DNA of 64,000 nt from Eretmocerus hayati (taxonomy: Eukaryota; Arthropoda; Insecta; Hymenoptera; Aphelinidae), in assembly GCA_029851415.1 (NCBI GenBank), contig CM056744.1:17243268-17307267 (forward strand). Direction: 5' to 3'. Below, in pieces: positions 11,082 through 21,437 of the stretch. A model generated the notes under the pieces. That model was not told the origin of the DNA and did no database searches. It saw only the letters and a list, made by a program, of their open reading frames with translations. Made by a program: the position numbers and the translations under genes. How positions within the stretch are numbered: the stretch's first letter is position 1; the number at the start of each line of letters is the position of its first letter.

Positions 11082-12906
11082 CTGTGAATTAAAGTTGATG
11101 AGATTATGAATTCTATGAAGTTCACAGCTAAGTTCTCAACTCATTACCATTTGACACCTTCAAATTACCCAGAGAAGTTGGTAAATTATTTTTTTAATTT
11201 GCAGTCATGTTTATTCTATGATATAGGAAACTCTGAATAGCTGATTGAACTTCTGATACTGTTCTTTGCTTGGATCGATGAGGATCTGTGTCAAAACGCT
11301 GCTGAAAGAGATGAGTATGATATTTTCTCAAAGCAATATCTGCAAATTATGAAGTAAGAAAAATCTTACAATGACTCTTATACCTACGATTGGAAAATCA
11401 CATGCACCACACGGCCCAATTCTACACGTCCCTGAAGCTAACCTAGTCAACTTAGGCCAAACACAAACAAACAAATAATGCAATTAATTGTCATTTTTTG
11501 ATCGCGAATTAATTACCGCGCTACGAATTTGCTTGATCATTACGTTCTCAAGGAAATGAGTCCTGCGCTTGCGGATGCTGGAGTTGGCCCAAACATTGAC
11601 AATCGAGAGGTGGCGCGGAATCAACACATGACTCACAATCAGTTTTATTTCTTTTCTTTGCTCCGAGAATCAACGATCCAGATGGCGCTAACAAGGAGAG
11701 GTCCAACCTCGCGGGTGACCAAACTTGATAAAACTTTCAGGATTTTCTTGTTTTGGTGCGAAATTAAGAGGGTTTATCTCAGAGGGTTTAATCCCATAGG
11801 GCTTCTGGTCTGAGATACAGAATGCATAGGCATGTCGTTTTTTAACCTTTTTTCACTGTTTTTTGGGCATAATGACCGGCCAGTCACCATCTCCCTCGCT
11901 CGAGCTCATACCTTCCAGTTCCAATAAACTGTTCATCGTCTCAGAGAGCTTTTGACACATCCCAAATCACCCAGGATAGATGATTCACTTTATGACATGC
12001 CCATGGAACCCGAGAGAATAGACATCTTTTGTTCTTCCTTCGAAATTCCTTAAAACCACTCTTGGCTTGTTTAATCATCTTTAGACCTTCGGGCTAATTT
12101 TCTCACTAAACTACTTGACTCGATTGCAGGGAATTCGAATCATATTAAATGCTTATATCGGCGTATGCGATCAGTTTCAATCATCACAGTTTGCTGATAT
12201 TAGTGACATAGCCAGATATCAGATATTTCTGATATCTAACTATGTATCCTCAAGGCACCTCACAATTTGAGTGTCGCAACATGAAGGGTTTTGATGGAAA
12301 ATGTAAATACATGAAATCAGATGAGAATCCAAAAATTTCGAACTCTACGCTGATGTTGGTGTGTTTCGCCTGTCCTCAACAGATCCGGCTCTTCAGGGAG
12401 ACTGAAGGGATCTGTCAGGTTGGTCCCCGACGACACCTAGCCTAAATGGCTTGATGATCGAGATTTTGATCATCCATATATGAGTAAATCCACGCGAAAC
12501 ACACCTACGAAAAAGGATCATGTCTCAGACTGTTTTCTTGGATTCTCCATTCGATTCTATGGTACAAAACATGAACTTTTCACCACCCATGGGAGCGCAT
12601 AAAAATTTTCAAGGTATGCGGGGCACATATTAATCTAGCCTCTTCAATCATGTCCAACGACGAAATTTGGGTCTTTTTTTTTTCAATAAAATCAATATAT
12701 CACAGATCCGTTTAGAGATACAGGAATGCGGTTTGCGACATTCGAAAGGTCTTGAAAACCCCTATCGATATCAGTCTTGTAGAATCCATTTTAAGCTTAT
12801 GAGCGGCTTCAGTGTGCAAGAGAATGAAAAATACAAAAACATTAATTTCTCAAAAAGCCATAATTTTTATTTTTCGAAAATTTGATATTTGATGTGAAAT
12901 GTTGTG
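11082..12906. other. Intergenic stretch with scattered open frames
   Basis: Two plus-strand stretches look mildly coding: about 11246-11359 (ends ...QYLQIMK, stop) and 11529-11813 (contains LADAGVGPNIDN, reminiscent of an ankyrin repeat). Neither has reliable splice signals or a continuing frame. A small hairpin (CAGATCC ... GGATCTG with CTTCAG ... CTGAAG inside) lies near 12380-12416. I assign no gene. Confidence 0.25.
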
Positions 12907-13457
12907 TTCTTTCAGAAAAAAGTAACCCAGAACATTTTATTTGCGTCCTAAGGTTTGTTTTTGCTATTTTCTGCGAATCTATATTCTAGACGATTGAAAA
13001 TCATCTGTTTTCTGCACATGTGCAAGAATTTGGATCCCTGAAACCAATTTCATTGAGAAGCCAAGAAAATTCCCTTCAAAATGACTAGTTGGCGAAGGCA
13101 ATTCCATCAACTAGAACCATGAAAGATCATCCCTCAGCTCGTAGGCTTATGCCAACCTGCGCCGATTTCCTCTATCACTCCCTCCGGTACCTGTGACATA
13201 CCTCCTGAGATCCAGTGGTCTTCTGAACGTTGGATCTCTGGTCTAAATGTATGACTGAATGCAAATTGACTTTCCCAAGTGGTCATTTGAAGGATATTTC
13301 CTTGTCTTTTCAATAGAATTGATTTTCAAGATCCAAATTCCTGCGCATGCGCAGAAAATAGACAATTATCAATCTCCTAGACAATAGATCTGCAGAAAGT
13401 AGCAAAAACAGGCCTTGGGCGCAAAAAATGTTCGGGACTACTTCTTTCTGGAAGAAA
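12907..13457. repeat. Long inverted repeat, about 200-bp arms
   Basis: Left arm 12907-13107 pairs imperfectly with right arm 13261-13457. Shared blocks include TTTTTGCTA, TTTCTGC, ATTTTCTGC, GAATTTGGATC and CTTCAAA. The loop is about 150 bp. No TSD or transposase was recognised. Confidence 0.65.
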
Positions 13458-14228
13458 CTCTACACCATGAGATGACTGTGGTAGGAACAATTGTGGAGAG
13501 CTGTGGGTATGTCAACCCAGCTGGAGAGGGTCTATTCCCTCGGATATTGACCCTGGTGCTCAGGATGATTCAAGAGAGCGTTGGCACGTTATGGAGTGAT
13601 TTGTCATATGTTTTGGTATGAGAAAATATATCCCGGAGTTCCAGAAGGATTGGTGATCCGAAGGCCTAGCACCCACCATTACCAAGTGAATCTAAGTCTG
13701 GTTCGACCGTGGTGACGAATCCGGTTAAATATTGCTCATCCTATTTCGTTACACTATTTTTGCTGGGGAGGAATCAAAGCCTACCCCAATCGGTTCAAGA
13801 CGGTTTCCGACATAAAAATATTTGCGAGGAACACGATAAAATATCAAATCTGCATAAAAATGTGGACTACAGGGTTAAAAATGAGTTTCCCTGAAAAAAT
13901 GTCTTTTTCCAGGTTCTGTTGGATTTTTACGGACTTGAAAGTATTTTTTCGTAAAATCTGCTCATTTTACGTCGAAGTCTGTATTTTTGAAATTTTTCTT
14001 GAAGAGTCCCGTACCCGTCACAAATCAATTAAAGAGATAAAAAAGCGATTTTTTCGAAATTTCAAAAGCGGAAACAGCTTACTTCAACCACGCAGGGAAC
14101 TCCAAGTGCCTAAAAACTGTGCGTTTCATCTCAATTCATCATGTAGAAGATATCCTCAAATTTTCAGCAAAATGTGTGACCCGATGGCATTTAGTGTACC
14201 CGATTAAAAAGAATGTCTCAAATGTACT
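13458..14228. other. Stretch before the ankyrin fragment
   Basis: A frame around 14080-14240 stays open in two readings but is broken by stops just before the ankyrin-like sequence starts. An upstream exon of that gene could lie here; I could not place it. Confidence 0.25.
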
Positions 14229-15649
14229 TTGCACATGATCATCGATAAGATTGGCGAGCATGATGCATATCCAATAGAGAGAAGTCTATCTAAGTTCTTC
14301 CTGCAAAGGGGAGCTGATGTGAATGCTCTCAACGAAGCCGGATTGACTCTTTCACATTTTGCCATAGAACGACCTATAACAGAATATTCACATGCAATAT
14401 TGGTGGATCTTCTTTTAAAATATGGAGCTGATATTAACCTCTTCTGACCGGTGTATACATATGTGGACACAAGTTTAAGTTGGATCTGTGAGCTGAGTTT
14501 TGAAGATTTACTAAAAATTCTTGTGCGATCCCTTTCTTTGGTCTGAATTGATGAATATCGCATTGTTTTCCCATTAAGAACCTGATTGTTAGTTGCTCGT
14601 CCATGCCAATCAATCGGATTGAAAAATCTGTTTTTCAAAAGAAGCCGAAAATCTTTCTCAGTACTCGGGAATGAGGTCTAAAAATCGGATTGCAAGCTCA
14701 TTGTATATTTCTGAGGCGATAGGAACTATTGCCTCAAACCCGGTCGCGAAAATTGAAAGTATATAGAATTGTCATGCATGTAAAGTCTGTCCACACACGT
14801 GTACACCAGGCTTACGCGGTACACTTGTGTTGGAAAAACGTTAGTTTGAACAAGAAGTGGACAGTATTTCTTGCCTCAAAATGTATGACAAATTGTTAGA
14901 CTGACTTTAGTATCTCATTCCCAAGTATTCAAAGTGAAATCTAACTCTTCCGAGAAATTTGATTCCTGTCTGTGTTATAACAATCATGTTCTTGGAATAG
15001 AAATGATGAGATATTCAATTCCTTGAATCAGAAGAAGTCAACGTATACATGAATTTCAGACAGAAATTGGTGATCTTTAGAATCAGTCTTTGATACTTCC
15101 GTTCCCCATCGACCTGATGTCCACATACATATGTGGACATAGCCGTAAACCTCACACAACGATTGTTTTGTCATATCTCTGTTACTGAAAACACTTCTCG
15201 GCACTCCCCCGACTAGAATTTACCAAAAAATAATTTTTCAATCCTCGGGATATAGGTGCCGGTCAGAAGAGGTTAACGCCAAATCTACTGATGGTAAGCC
15301 CAACACTCCGCTGCACCACGCTGCTGAACTTTCTTCAAAACCATACCACATGATAGTCATTATTATGTTACTCAGAGAACTAGCTATTGATCTGAATTCA
15401 CAAAATAGCGACGGTGAAACTGCTCTTCACATAGCGAGTAAGAGTCATCTCAGTTTTTCGATTTTAAGATTGTTGAGACATAGTGGTGATATTAGTATAG
15501 GGAATGTTGATGGAGATAATCATTTTTCTTCTCTATACGACAGGGTCAGAGATAATCCAGCAGAGTTTTGGCCCGGTGTTGATGAGACCTTTGCTTCTAG
15601 ATATCGTTTTCACGATAACGGATCGCTCGTATTCAGCTCGTTCACATGA
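14229..15649 (+). pseudogene. Ankyrin-repeat coding stretch split by a transposon
   Basis: Two in-frame halves, 14229-14437 and 15277-15649, give one frame when the intervening element and one TTAA copy are set aside. The left half has FLQRGADVNALNEAG and LLLKYGADIN; the right half continues with PLHHAAEL, LNSQNSDGETALHIA and ILRLLRHSGD. These are classic ankyrin repeats (PLH.AA, LL..GADvN), which mediate protein-protein binding. The right half ends at a TGA at 15647-15649 after FSSFT. The start is not secure: stops precede 14229 and no ATG with support was found. Read straight through, the element adds a stop right after DINLF. It is therefore a broken gene unless the element is spliced out. 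It may belong with the exon-like frame at 19393-19743. Confidence 0.75.
14438..15272. mobile_element. piggyBac-type non-autonomous element, 835 bp
   Basis: Ends CCTCTTCTGACCGGTG and its near complement (GTGCCGGTCAGAAGAGG) lie between perfect TTAA copies (14434-14437, 15273-15276). TTAA duplication and a CC-starting TIR are the hallmarks of piggyBac insertions. The inside has no transposase; it carries palindromic GTCCACATACATATGTGGAC-type pieces near 14455 and 15120. It interrupts the ankyrin frame with base precision, which fixes its boundaries independently. Confidence 0.88.
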
Positions 15650-15723
15650 AAAGATTGATGATGTTGAAATCTCACATGGGTAAATAGGCTGAGTCGTATT
15701 TAGAAAAATTATTTCCACACAGG

Positions 15724-15905
15724 CAAGAGATAGATAGATAGATAGATAACCTTTATTCGCCCGAGGGCAAAATTGAAAAATACAGTGGCATATGTCACAT
15801 ATGTTACACCTACATAATAAATATATAAAAAGTATAAATAATTGTCTTTTTGGTCAAGGAATATTAGGATTATCACAGAAAGTGACTAGTCATTTTAAGG
15901 CATCG
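15724..15905 (-). mobile_element. 3' end of a LINE with tetranucleotide tail
   Basis: On the minus strand the sequence ends GGGCGAATAAAGGTTATC followed by (TATC)n. Such a simple-repeat tail after AATAAAGG is common for poly(A)-less non-LTR elements. No coding part remains. A (TA)n run lies next to it at about 15950. Confidence 0.55.
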
Positions 15906-16067
15906 AGAGATGCATAAAAGTCAGGAAGAGAATGATAAAATACATTTCCATATATATATATATATCAGTGTTCACAAGAACGATCGAGGAGAGAGGACAT
16001 TCTCACGTAGAAAGGCATATAAAGGCTTGGTCCAGCAGAAATATCACAGAGATATCAGCAGAAATAT

Positions 16068-16069
<2 letters not shown>

Positions 16070-16123
<54 letters not shown>
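16070..16123 (+). repeat. (AG)27 microsatellite
   Basis: An uninterrupted AG dinucleotide run immediately upstream of the LINE coding part. The preceding 40 bp contain a direct duplication of CAGCAGAAATATCACAGAGA-like sequence. Confidence 0.95.
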
Positions 16124-16126
<3 letters not shown>

Positions 16127-17600
16127 CTGCAACAGTTCAAGAAGAGGAGGTCACAAGACGCAGGAAGTTTGACTTGCCCCACTTTTACATCAACGGGCAA
16201 GAGATCCCACGCAAGACAGAGCTGAAATACCTCGGCGTATGGCTTGACGACAAGTGGTCGTTCAAGAAGCACATCCAGGAGGCCGCTCAAAAAGCGAGCA
16301 GGGTTGGTGCGGCGCTTCAACGGCTGATGCCGAATATCGGAGGACCCAAGGAAAAGAGGCGCGCACTTCTCAACACCGTCAGCACCTCTATCATGCTCTA
16401 CGGTGCACCCGTGTGGGGAAAGAGAGTAGAGAAGACCATCATCGAGAAGAAGATGGGGCCTGTCCACCGGAGAGCGGCCCTGAGAAGTATCCGTGCCTAC
16501 CGCACCGTGTCAGGAGATGCGGCTTACGTATTGGCGAGTACTCCGCCCATCCACTTGCTCGTCGCGGAGCGAGTGAGGATCTGGGACCGCCAAAAAGTGA
16601 TCGGAGCCGAACGAGTACTCACTCCGACGATGAAGGAGATCATCCGCGACAACGAGAAGGAAACCACCCTTGAGCATTGGCAAACTGAGTGGGATTCGCC
16701 ATTTGCAAACGGCAGATGGACGCACCGGCTGATCCGTGACGTAGCCAAGTGGGCGGAACGCACCCACGGAGAGATGGACTACTGGACGACGCAGGCACTG
16801 AGCGATCATGGTTGCTTCGGTTCCTATCTAACCAGGTTCAAGAAGAGGAGGACCCCAGCATGTCAGTCATGCGGGGATGAATGGGATGACGCCGAACATG
16901 CCCTGTTCAAGTGCAGCGACACCCGGAGAGAGCGCGCCGAGCTGGATGAATGGCTGGGTGCTCAACTAACACCCGAGAATCTCGTCCCGTACTTGCTCCG
17001 CAACCAGGAGACATGGGATAGACTCACCGGATACATCAAGCTGGTGATGACCCGCAAAGAGGAGAAAGAGAGGGAAGTAAGGCGCCTCGAAGCAGGCGAA
17101 TCACAGTGACTCTGCCGATTGAAACAGAAGAGGCCCAAATGATTCCAGGAGGAATCTGATGCACTGAAGAGGGAACAAAGAAGAAAGAAGAGAGAAGAAA
17201 GAAGAAAGAGAGGGAACAATGAAGAGTGAAGACAGAAGATGCCGACAAGTGGCCGAAGAGAGAAGATGGAGAAGAGGAACGCTCGCAATCGAGCGCGAGA
17301 CATGCCGCTCATCCTGAAGTAATGCTCACGCGGTTCCGGGATGAGATGGTAGGTGCAGGTGGATCTCCTTCTTGATTGCCCGATGCCCTAGGTATCGGAC
17401 ATCGAGGGGAGAGGGATATTACACGGCCGGGCCCACCTCTCGGTGGGCCCCACCCAAACCCGTGTCCCGCCTGGTATGGCCTGCGTGGGCTATGCGTAGT
17501 CCGCGTAAGCTGAACCAGTCCGGTGTCTGGGGACGGATCCGAGGGATCCTGAGGCAGATTTTGCCCTCTAACCACCTTAAAAAAAAAAAAAAAAAAAAAG
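16124..17600 (+). mobile_element. 5'-truncated R1-clade-like LINE with poly(A) tail
   Basis: GC-richer than its surroundings. It contains the C-terminal part of a reverse transcriptase frame, a 3' UTR with a purine-rich (AAGAAGA) stretch at about 17170-17225, and a 21-nt poly(A) at 17579-17599. The 5' end stops at the AG microsatellite. The truncated 5' end and A tail are typical of target-primed reverse transcription. Confidence 0.85.
16126..17109 (+). pseudogene. Reverse transcriptase C-terminus of an R1-like LINE
   Basis: The frame (327 codons plus TGA at 17107-17109) contains the end of the RT domain, with LKYLGVWLDDKWSFKKHI near its start, then the thumb and the long C-terminal region seen in R1-clade ORF2 proteins. 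It closes with a zinc knuckle, CQSCGDEWDDAEHALFKC (C-x2-C, H, C), about 80 residues from the end. The catalytic YADD motif and endonuclease are missing, so this copy cannot move itself. The frame stays open upstream through the AG repeat to 15910, but that part is not homologous. No stop interrupts the kept region, suggesting a fairly recent insertion. Confidence 0.87.
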
Positions 17601-17679
17601 CTTTTGCAATAGATGGGAAGATTGTTCAAGAAGTAGAGCTCATGAAATAGAATAGACAGTTTTACATCATTGTATGATA

Positions 17680-19325
17680 CAGTGCCGTCCAAAAGTTCTC
17701 GATGGGTCATTTCTCGAGTACCCCGACTTGCAACAGCGATGAGTCGAATTCTATGCGTTGTACGAGAATTTGCAATAAAACATCTTAAAGAGCAGAAAAA
17801 ATACTAAATTTTATTGGGTTTGGATGATTTTTATCGAATATTTTTGAAGGTCCTACACACTGATGGAAAAATAGAAAATCTTGAAATTTTTCACTTTCAT
17901 TGAGACACCTGCAGTTCCAATGCGAATAAAGATACGGCAATTCTGAAAAAAGGCATCTTGTAGAGCGGAAAAAATGCTATGTGCAACTATTTTTTGATTA
18001 TTTTTTACGTGCCGCGAGTGAGAACGTACGAGCCGTCTTGATACCCAAAATGACTGTTCATCACCGGAAACGGTACAGAAAACGGTGAAAACCCATGATT
18101 TTGAAGATTTGGACAGCTCGCACGTCTTCATACATGGGACGTAAAAAATAATCAAAAAATAGCTACACATAGCATTTTTTCCACTCTACAAGATGTTTCT
18201 TTCAGAATTGCCGTATCTTTATTTGCATTGAAACTGCATGTGTCTCAATGAAAGTAAAAAATTTTTTAATTTTCTATTTTTTCATCGGCGTGTAGGACCT
18301 TCAAAAATATTCGATAAAAATCATCCAAACTCAGTAACAGTTAGTATTTTTTCTGCTCTTCAAGATGATTTTCCGAACATTCTCGTACAACGCATAGGCC
18401 GAGTCTACATAGACGCGCTCACCCGGAGCGCGCGCGCTCTCTCCGCTTGCACTCTCCACCCAAACACTGGAGTAGGTACCGAAAATGGGATTCGAAAATC
18501 TTTTGACGAGTGTTTCCTCTCAATCGAAGTATTGGCACGGGTTTGTGAGATAAAAAACACCCAGTCTATTGCGTAAATCGACCAAAAAATTGATTTTCAT
18601 CGAATACAGATCGAAAAGTGAGAGGCGTGGTTGTGTCTCATATAAGCATCCCCCAACTTTTCATCAGGTCTCCAACTTGCAAACCATTCAGCAATATTCA
18701 GCATCATCTTGCTCATACATTGGTACTTATTTCAGACGCTGAATAATGAGCTAAAGTGTATGAAATCCTGATTCAAAACACCCGAGATGTCCCAAATTGA
18801 CAGAGGAGTGACTCTTGGAACACTAATTTGATCTTTGATGCACGTGGGATAGCTCGACTCTTCTTAACCAGAAATCTACACACCCTTGCTTATTTTACAG
18901 TTCCTGGAGAAAGTCTCAATCCAAAGCCAAAATAATGTTGAATATTGTTGAATAAGCCACGAGTATGAGGAACCTGAGAAGTTGGGGGGTCTGGTGATAT
19001 TAGGCACAACGATTGACATCCAAGTCTCTCACTCTCCGATCTCTAATAGATGCAAATCAATTTTTTGGCGATTTACGCGATAACCTGGCCACTTTTCATG
19101 TTACAAACCCGATCTGATACTCCAATTGAGAGGGAACACTCGTCAAAAGATTTTCAAATCCCATTTTCGGTACCTACTCCGGTGTTTGGGTGGAGAGTGC
19201 AAGCGGAGAGAGCGCGCGCTCCGGGTGAGCGCGTCTATGTAGACTCGGCCATAGAATTCGACTCATCGCTGTTGCAAGTCAGGGTACTCGAGAAATGACC
19301 CATCGAGAACTTTTGGACGGTACTG
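17680..19325. mobile_element. Tc1/mariner-type fold-back element with about 300-bp arms
   Basis: Left end CAGTGCCGTCCAAAAGTTCT (17680) matches the inverted right end ending at 19325, with a TA just before the left end (17678-17679). The arms share GATGGGTCATTTCTCGAGTA, CAACAGCGATGAGTCGAATT, a GC-rich GAGCGCGCGC stretch and GGTACCGAAAATGGGATT, down to about 18640 and 19030. The left arm is interrupted by a second element at 17754-18394. The centre (about 18640-19030) has no transposase. Confidence 0.85.
17754..18394. mobile_element. Nested fold-back element, 641 bp
   Basis: Ends TGCGTTGTACGAGAAT and ATTCTCGTACAACGCA lie between TA at 17752-17753 and 18395-18396. Arms of about 260 bp (17754-18015, 18130-18394) pair with few mismatches; the loop is about 115 bp. 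The uninterrupted right arm of the host element at about 19250 shows the empty site. Confidence 0.85.
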
Positions 19326-19392
19326 TGTACAGCTTAAGGATCCCACTGAAATAGTAATCCGCTTGAAAAATGAAATATTTATAAGGAGATGA

Positions 19393-19743
19393 TGTTTATC
19401 CTCCAAGTTCAAAACTAAGTTTACCCGATTTCATGTTATGTCGACTTTGCAATATGACTTGGCTTTGGCCAGAAGTACCATGTTAGAAGATGCAAAGACA
19501 TTGAATATCACATTCAAATGCGACTGGCCAGATTTTTTCTCTGAACGTGTATTGATGTATTTAACCAGTGTAGATCTCAGGAAAATGATTGAATTGGAAC
19601 CTAAGAAGAAGATTCGCAAGAGAAGATTGGGCGAAAATTTGCTCGAACTAGATTCTATGATCTTCCCAAAAGGTATGAGAATTGAAACCGAGATGGAACC
19701 TGTAATGGAACTCGGTATTGAACGAGTGACTATTGAGGATTAA
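19393..19743 (+). CDS. Coding-like exon, possible C-terminus of an ankyrin/F-box-like protein
   Basis: Open from 19393 to a TAA at 19741-19743, with an internal ATG at 19438. The text is protein-like: MSTLQYDLALARSTMLEDAK, then WPDFFSERVLMYLTSVDLRK, then a basic patch KKKIRKRRLGE and an acidic end GIERVTIED. The ERVLMYLTSVDLRK part resembles the F-box-like tail (PRANC-type) found after ankyrin repeats in some insect proteins. If so, it may be the last exon of the ankyrin gene broken at 14.4-15.3 kb, 3.7 kb upstream on the same strand. A possible acceptor is CCTCCAAG at about 19407. No related repeat in the window explains the sequence. The function is unproven. Confidence 0.42.
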   Translation, partial: CLSSKFKTKFTRFHVMSTLQYDLALARSTMLEDAKTLNITFKCDWPDFFSERVLMYLTSVDLRKMIELEPKKKIRKRRLGENLLELDSMIFPKGMRIETEMEPVMELGIERVTIED

Positions 19744-21437
19744 TTTTAGTATCTTTACATATAACTTTTAGGATTTTGTAAAATCTATCTTGTTGAAAAT
19801 ATTTCATTTCCGGATTTTTCTGTCATCGTTAACAGGTCTAAGCTATTGGTGTCACAGTATTATTGATTTTCGAACTTTTATTGAGAGTAATAGCTGCTCA
19901 CGTCGTGAGATGCGAATGTATTATTTTACAATGCTACTACTTGATTTGAATTTCGAGAAAACAACTCTTGGTTAAGATTAAATGATTTATTGTGGGATAA
20001 AAGAACATATACATTCGTAAAGTTTGTTTAACCAGATTATTTGACCAGAAATCGTATCATTTAGATAGAAATATCTATGAATCATTCTTCATCATCGGTT
20101 GTGGAATATTGATTTTTTTGTTGATTCTCATATTGCCAAGCGACCTTCCCATGAATTATTATGTGAATGGTTCTCTAATTAAAAAGCTCATAGATTGCGG
20201 AGAAGTTTTAAGATCTTGACTAGGATATGAATATCTAATCCGATTACAAATGATTGAAAGTATTTGAATGAAGATAATACTTAGTTTTATTTCATCTATG
20301 TACTCTAGGAGATACTAAATGTTTTTCTCTGTTGTTTGGGAAGTGACCGACGATTTCAGATTCCTAACCTTTCTCAATAAGACTGATAAAGAAATAAGAG
20401 CTGACAAAAGATATATCGTTGTTCTTACATGTATATATGTTATTGTAAACGCACATTCAGGTAGTGGTATGAAATTGTAAGATCTCGTTATTTACAAAAA
20501 TACTGATTCATCTAACATTAAATTATCCATCAATTTGTTCATTAGCATTCATAACATGATATGTTATATCTATCCTACTTTATCCATATTTTACATTTTA
20601 CTGTGCATATATACATGATTTGATCCTTTTTCAATTGGATAATATATCAAGATGTCAATCAATCCCAAAAATACTCTTTTCAGCTCTCTTCAACAATCTA
20701 TACTGATCCGATGTCGCTAATCTTCCGAGCGTGTATACGTCTTTTGTGATTCTGCTAATCCATTTTCAGTATTTGGTAATACCAAAAATATTGCCAGAAA
20801 AACATAACCCCATCTCAACATAAATATCCAAAATCTTTTACAACATTTAAAGAATATTTGAATATCCAGAACAAACTAACTTCCTTTGAAAACCCTGGAA
20901 GTCCTCATCATTCACACAAAAATATTCACATTGGTCAACACGCAACATGTCTTATTCGTTCAGAGACCTAAGTTGTTGAAAGAAAAATCAGAATAGAACG
21001 ATCATTTTGTCAAACAGCATATATGTAGGGGACATTATTCTCAATTAGATGAAACTAAGAACGGATTATATGTGCGTTTGAGCAAAGTAAACCACTGTTT
21101 GGACGGAATTGATAATTTTGTCTGTTACAGACGAGCAACTTATGAATACATTGGTCGTCAAACACGGACGGAGTTTCAGTAGTTCATACATCTTCAATTC
21201 CAAGTTTCATCCATGATATCTATAGTTCTTCAAATTGTTGGAACGGTTTTAATCTCATTAGCGCAGGATTCATTCTCAGTGACGTCTCAGTATTGACTTG
21301 CATACTGATTCTCTTTAGCTGGAAGATACAAAACTGCATAAATATCCACAGCAGATGATTCTTCAAAGCCGTCCAAAGTATGTGCTTCGACAGTTTTGAG
21401 TTTTGGCGCTCATGCTCACTACTTTCACGCTGATGAC
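19744..21437. other. AT-rich intergenic stretch
   Basis: It lies between the plus-strand exon and the 3' end of the tetraspanin gene, so it should contain the tetraspanin 3' UTR at its right side. I saw no further exon, repeat pair or RNA gene. Confidence 0.35.

Noticed and set aside
14204..14638. 144-codon minus-strand open frame across the left end of the TTAA-flanked element
   Set aside because: It runs across the insertion boundary and lies opposite the ankyrin frame; no family resemblance.
15910..16125. N-terminal extension of the LINE frame
   Set aside because: It is translated microsatellite (ERERER) plus flanking sequence, not reverse transcriptase.
18238..19298. Open frames inside the Tc1-type fold-back
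   Set aside because: They fall in the palindromic arms and have no protein-family features.
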